From Anadara kagoshimensis (lineage: Eukaryota; Mollusca; Bivalvia; Arcoida; Arcidae), in contig CM037863.1 of assembly GCA_021292105.1 (NCBI GenBank), positions 3,972,056-4,036,055 of the forward strand: a DNA stretch of 64,000 bases, written 5' to 3'. Both the position numbers and the translations under genes were made by a program. The number at the start of each line of letters is the position of its first letter. Position 1 is the stretch's first letter. Positions 58,446 to 64,000 of the stretch are shown here, one piece after another. The notes under the pieces are model-generated. The model was not told where the DNA came from, did no database searches, and worked only from the letters and a program-made list of their open reading frames with translations.

Positions 58446-60032
58446 TGTTTTTTATTAAGTTCTTTCGACAGACGTAACAAATTACACATGTGGCATGTGC
58501 GGCTAGCTAGATATGAGTTGTTTACTCTCCCGAAACACCCAGTCTGGCATCCCAGATAAAAGATCATGTTTAACTTATTTTGCAAGCTTTTATTTTGCTT
58601 TTGGGGTTTTGATTTGGACATAGGTTGGTATGTTTTTCTTGAATTGTACAATTAGGAAACGATACAAATTAAACACCGCAAAACCCATCGATTTCCAAAT
58701 AAAATAAATTACTTATAACATTTAGTAAGTAAACGACCGACTTTGGAAGGCCGCTTATCATCTTCAATTTCTTATTGGCTGTTTATTAGTCATAACACGA
58801 GTGACACTACGACAAGTAAATTCATATTATTTCAGTGTTAATTTTGCAACACCATACGATTGTTGGAATACTACTTCTCATCATCATGATCATATTAAAC
58901 GTATTTGGACCAAAATTGTGAATCCAAGTTTTGCTTAAGCAACAATGTGGTACATGTTCGTTATTTGTGTAAAACTCAGCGATTTATTTAGTGCTCAAGA
59001 GAAAAACACAACACAAAATAGAAAGTTTTATAAGTTTTTTCAACCATTAGCAGAGCTTAGCTTATAACATGCATGCAACACCTCCAATCTAAAACCTATA
59101 GTTGCTTATCTCTATCATCCAGATAATTTCGGTCGACATGATGACTTAATATCACGACAAGTCGAGATAATATGATGGAAATTTGTGTAATATAATAAAA
59201 AGTTGAGATAATACAGATGTCGACTATTTATACGACTAGTCATGGTTAAACACTTCAACATAATAAGCATATCACATGTCGTGTATTTACACTCAAACTT
59301 TTATTTTACACAACTTTCCATCAAATTATCTCGACTTGTTACAAAATTATATGGATGTCAAAAAAAAGCCATCATAATAAACAAAAACAACATACTAATC
59401 CATGTCCGAATCACAATCCAGAAGCAAAGTAAAAACTTTGAAACTGACAAGTCAGGCTAGACACGTAAACTTTCACCGGGTAAGTGAGGTCGGGTGTTCC
59501 GAAAGGATAAGCACCTATTGTTTAGTTAGCTACACCCGTCACTTGTGTGCTCAAAATTGTGTGAAGGCACATGAAACTATGAGACGTCAAATATATCCAG
59601 GGCAATCCTGGACACAGAGACGTCAACAATACTGTGATGATGGCCATAAAACTTTTTTGAGGCCCTTAATAAGACTAGGCTCGCAATATCCCTGGGTCAA
59701 CAATTTATTTGCAAGCAGTCTGCTTCGTTGTACAAAGTCCCCGTTGTAAAAAACAAGCTATATCAAAGGGTATTCATCGGGAAACAAATACACTATAAGC
59801 AATAGCAGGTATATTGGTGCATAGAAAAGGAAAGTTTACAATAGAAAAATAGAAAGTCAGAAAAATAGAAAAATAGAAAGTTTGTCATAAATTTTCAAAT
59901 ATAGCGTAGCCTTTCCTGGTCGTCATAATTCAGGTATTAGTCTAAATATGAAGCAGAACTTGAGAAATCGGTCAAAAGCTTAAATAATTTATCTAAGGGC
60001 CTTTTCCAAATTATACCAGTGTTAATTTTTAC

Positions 60033-60075
60033 AGCACTAGACGGCCGTTTCGGCATATTGATTCCCTGAGGTATT
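60033..60075 (-). ncRNA. 3' half of a hammerhead motif
   Basis: The minus strand retains GCCGAAACGGCCGTCTAGTG and CT, a perfect GAAA/stem III/cleavage/stem I half. The CTGATGA half is decayed (CTCAGGGA). Confidence 0.5.
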
Positions 60076-60299
60076 TGTGTCAGCATGACCTATATTCATT
60101 TATCTATTCCTGTTGTTTGATATTTAAAGCGATTAATGGGATGCATTAAAATCTAAATGAACTGTACAAATAGCATTAGTTGTTTATACAGAGTAAACAT
60201 CGATCTGTCCGCTTGACCTTTAATATAAAATTTAATCATTGAACTTTGCATTTAAATATAGGGAAGACATTTGCTTATTTGGCAAACATAATGAGAACA

Positions 60300-60405
60300 A
60301 TAACCATGTGTCTATATATGTGTATATATATACACATATATTAACATATATTAAAACATATATTAACACTATATATATATAGTGTTAATATATACATATA
60401 TTGTA
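60300..60405. repeat. AT-rich palindromic cluster
   Basis: TGTATATATATACACA and TAACACTATATATATATAGT(GTTA) are perfect short palindromes; likely cruciform-prone, no known element. Confidence 0.6.
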
Positions 60406-61799
60406 TTTGGTAGATCCTTCAAGGCATGTATATTCCACAGTAAAGATCGCCTAATGGATAAGACGTCAGTCTTCTAAATAAGGGTCTTGAGATAAAAAAC
60501 AGATGTCGAGATACTTATATCGACTAGTCATGGTAAACATTTCGATATATTAGCTATATCCACATGTCATGTTATTTACCTCAAACTTTTATTTTACACA
60601 ACTTTCCATCAAATTATCTCGACTTGTTACGATATTAAGTCAATTGTGTAAATAAATTTTATGTCGACCAAAATTATATGAATGTCAAAAATAAGCCATT
60701 ATAATAATCATAAACAAACATACTAATCCATGTCCGAATCACAATCCAGATCAAAGTAAAAACTTTGAAACTAACAAGTCAGGCTAGACACGTAAACGTT
60801 CATTGGGGAAAATAGGTCGGGTGTTCCGGAAGGATAAGCACCTATTGTTTAGTTAGCTACACCCTCACTTGTGAGCTCAAAATTGTGTGAAGGAACATGA
60901 AACTATGAGACGTCAAATATATTCAGGGCAATCCTGGACACAGAGACGTCAAAAATACTGTGCTGACGGCCATCATTTGATATTGTTACTGAACTGTGTA
61001 AATGAAGATATTTTTATTAATATAAACTTAGATATTATGTACACTTTAGACTTAGTATCCTATTACCTATAACACTTAAGTTTTAATTTGATGATGAGAC
61101 AAAATATCTGCTTCTCTTGCTTATGGTGCATTTGTTTCTCAAATGATACGCCATTGTAAAGCTTGTTTCCACTACAAGGACTTTTGTGCAACGAAGCAGG
61201 CTGCTTGCAAATAAATTGACTCAGGGATATTGCAGTCCTAGGCTTATCAACGCCTTCAAAAAGTTTTATGGTCGGCATCACAGTATTGTTGATTTGTTGA
61301 TAAGTTTGATGTCTCTGTGTCCAGGATTGCCCTTGATATATTTGACGTCTCATAGTTCAATGTTCCTTTCACACAATTTTGATTTTACACGTGGCGGAGG
61401 TAGCTAGCTAAACAGGAGGTGCTTACCCTTCCGGAACACCTGGTCTCATTTCCCTGGTGGAAGTTCACGTGTCTAACCTTACATACTTCTGAATTGTGAT
61501 TTGGACATAGATTAGTATGTTTGGATTTTATTAGACTTATTATCCTATGACCTTTAACTCTTTAATAAGCTTCAATTTGATGACGATTTTATGGGATTTT
61601 CTTGCGATAACGAAAATTTTGATAATGTATTATAAAGGTAACAAAAATTGCTAGCATTGAAAGAAAAAAAAGAAAATTAATATTTGATTGTGATAGTATT
61701 TTTACTTGCATTTGCGTTGGGCATCATCCGACAAAGCTTAAATTAAACATCACACTTTGAAATAATTATTCTCGCGAAAACTAAAATGAAGCTAAAATA

Positions 61800-62192
61800 T
61801 TCTGAAATTTGGTAGTCTCAAAATGGGCGTTAGTATGGAGTCTCATAGTTCAATGTTCCTTTCGATTTAAATTTTAAATACAAAGGTGGATGTTGTAACT
61901 AGCTCAATAGAAAGGGCTTAGCCTTCCGGAGCACCGGTCTCGTTTCCTGCTTGGGGTTTCACGTGTTTATCTAAATTTGTCATGTTTGTAATATTTGATT
62001 CAATAATGAAACTTTCAACAATCAACTTGTCCCAAAAATCTTAAGCAACTGGGTTCGACTGTATTCATTAAAGCTTAGCTAGCTCCTTAGTAAATTAATT
62101 TGTGCAACGAAGCAGGCTGTTTGCAAATAAATTGTTGACTCAGGAATATTGCAGGCCTAGGCTTATCAAGGCTCTTAAAAAGTTTTATGGCC
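61800..62192 (-). mobile_element. Element A fragments (two, minus orientation)
   Basis: 61835-61970 holds the inner arm (GTCTCATAGTTCAATGTTCC … TTTCACGTG); 62095-62192 holds GCAACGAAGCAGGCTGTTTG … AAAGTTTTATGGCCG. The second abuts the RT remnant. Confidence 0.58.
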
Positions 62193-63440
62193 GAATTTAT
62201 CGTAACTGGTGATCTTAATATAATCGAGAACACTAAATTAAGATCTTTTCTTTCAAAAAGTCATAAGTATAGAGAAACTAAACCTTTTACTTGGGGACAG
62301 AATTTTTAGAATTATCATGGATTCTGTTGAAGAGTACGCTAGATGTTGGGCTAAATTAGAAGATGTGTAGCTTGATATCTCACCCGACTGGATAAAGATT
62401 TTGAATTGTTTCGTTAAAGCGAGGATTGCCAAACTTCAATGGTCTATGAGTACTAAACCGTCTTCAGTACTCAAGGATCCAGAAATTGCGGTGATTCTAC
62501 CAGGCATACACAACAAATAATTATGTTGTTTTCTCAGCTGATAAGGCTTTCAACAACATTGTTTCATCTGTAAGAGATTCTACCTTGAATGTCTTATTTT
62601 GGACCTTGGTTTAGGTAGTATACCAGATAACCCTGCGAATAGTAGAGCTTATTTACCAAAAATGAAGTTCTTTCCAACCATAGAGGAGTTCTTGAGTCTT
62701 TCGGTATTAATCTTAAAGAGGAAGAACTTGATCCTCCCTACTTGTATTGGATTCTTAAACTCCATATAAATCCATACAAGAAAAAATATATTCCAGGCTT
62801 ATCTAAATGTTCTACTAAATCATTATCGGTAACTTTAACACAAATTTTGACAATCGTCAAAGATGGTATTCAGTCTTAATCAGAAAAAGTATATTCTACA
62901 TCTAGAATCAACCAAATGTGGATTCTTAAAATTTCTAAAGAATAACTTGAATACCTTGCTTCTAATACTTTATCTCGTGTAAAAAGTATAAAACACATTT
63001 ATTTTTTCTACACTTTACACTACTATACCTCATTCTAAATTGAAAGAACGTCTTAAATTGTCATGTTTTATGTAAGTTAAGATAGAAATATCTTGTGCTG
63101 AACAGGGATTCTTGTTATTTATCAAGCATCATACGGATTCCACACAAAATACCCTTAAGATACCATCAACAAAATGTTAGCGTTTTTTGATAGATAACAT
63201 ATTTGTTGTGTTTAATAATATAATTCTCAAGCAAACAATGGTTATACCAATGAATACAAACTGTACACCATTGCTTGCTGATTTGTTTCTTTATTCTTAT
63301 GAAGTAGAATTTATGCAGAACCTTAAATCTGGAGAGAAGACTCCACACATAGATATATAGATGACATTTTGTCTCTTAACAATCTTAAATTTTAAGACTG
63401 TAAATATCATTTATCCTAGTGAGTTTGAGATAAAAGACAC
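62193..63440 (+). pseudogene. Second Penelope-like reverse transcriptase remnant
   Basis: Scattered over three frames are segments recognisable as a Penelope-like ORF in order: TGDLNIIENTKLRSF, MDSVEEYARCWAK, SADKAFNNIVS, a LYWI-LKLHINPYKK block, a CSTKSLSVTLTQILT block, NCTPLLADLFLYSYE and YRYIDDILSLNN (the YxDD catalytic box). Multiple stops and indels break it. The 5' side abuts an element A fragment. It is more complete than the copy at 9.1 kb. Confidence 0.72.
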
Positions 63441-63660
63441 GACTAGTTCCTCAAGTTCCATAGTTCCACGCTCATTTCATAGACTTTTGATTACACATGT
63501 GGCGGATGTAGCTAGCTAAACCGGTGGAGGCGTTTACCCTTCCGAAGCAACTGGCATCACTTTCCTGGTGGAAGTTCACATGTCTAATCTAACTTGTCAG
63601 TTCTTGTTTTACTTTGCTTCTGGATTGTGATTTAGACATGGATTAGTATGTTTGTTTTTG
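63430..63660 (-). mobile_element. Element A arm fragment
   Basis: ATGTGGCGGATGTAGCTAGC, TGGTGGAAGTTCACATG and a terminal monomer TGGATTGTGATTTAGACATG. It truncates the RT remnant. Confidence 0.62.
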
Positions 63661-64000
63661 ATTCAATATCTTAGATTTAGATTTTCACAATTGTGTTCCA
63701 AGTACTACTGTTTTTTTCCACCGGGATGGTCTGTTTGCTGGTGGACTAAGCATTCCTAAGGAAATCGTAATCTCAGGAGGCAAAACATTGTATTGTAAGA
63801 TAAATATTGTTCATGAAAATAGTTCTGCTTATTGAAATGAGTAAAAAAAGGTAAAAAATGTATTTTATCCAACCCAACCCAGGCGAAACTTTGGTAACAA
63901 AATCACCTGTCGGGTTGAAGGAGTGTTTTCATTTTGATTTCTCTTAAACCATTTTGAGAATATAATTTCCTTTTGAATTTGACATCTTGGTCTATTTTTG

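Larger units (their letters stand above)
59385..61545. mobile_element. Element A: inverted arms plus an extra direct arm copy
   Basis: Plus arm 59385-59770, a second plus arm 60715-60990, and a minus arm 61140-61540 carrying GCAACGAAGCAGGCTG, TTGACGTCTC-type blocks, TAGCTAGCTAAACAGG and a terminal GAATTGTGATTTGGACATAG. The duplicated plus arm suggests nested insertion. Confidence 0.6.

Overview
The window is eukaryotic, AT-rich and very repeat-dense. It suggests a lophotrochozoan, most likely a bivalve mollusc. The reasons are three intronless class A receptors of a type expanded in molluscs, Penelope-like retroelement remnants with hammerhead ribozymes, several tRNA-derived SINE families, a repeat tail common in bivalves, and abundant MITEs and minisatellites. 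The species cannot be fixed from the sequence. There is no sign of bacterial gene organisation.

Layout. 0-15 kb holds no gene I can support: ATC/CAT and CT microsatellites, SINEs, a 1.09-kb foldback element with 9-bp target duplications (3142-4228), an 18-bp minisatellite (5.48-5.81 kb), a 35-bp minisatellite (6.5-7.2 kb), a Penelope-like RT remnant broken by a SINE (9.15-10.03 kb) and nested MITEs. 15.9-29.65 kb carries one multi-exon minus-strand gene: a KMT5A-like SET-domain protein with an acidic tail built from duplicated symmetric exons and a C-terminal basic/Trp domain. Its probable promoter is a palindromic NRF1-type site at 29.63 kb. 29.9-38.5 kb is simple-sequence and satellite DNA: CT/CA compound arrays, a hairpin, a ~90-copy CpG-rich 50-bp satellite (32.2-36.7 kb) and a MITE with a 12-copy ~88-bp internal minisatellite.

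39.9-57.7 kb holds three plus-strand GPCR paralogues (39916, 48991, 56194). Each has its whole coding region in one exon, just downstream of a 3' splice site, implying a noncoding first exon. The third has a one-base deletion. They are separated by 46-49-bp satellite arrays whose monomer is also found at the tips of a dispersed inverted-repeat element (element A).

52-64 kb has further element A copies, a dead Tc1/mariner element (53.2-54.2 kb) and a second decayed Penelope-like RT (62.2-63.4 kb).

The receptors form one functional group (peptide-receptor-like orphans, ligand unknown). The SET gene is unrelated to them. The long ORFs in the arrays are satellite artefacts: the repeat units contain no stop triplets on one strand.
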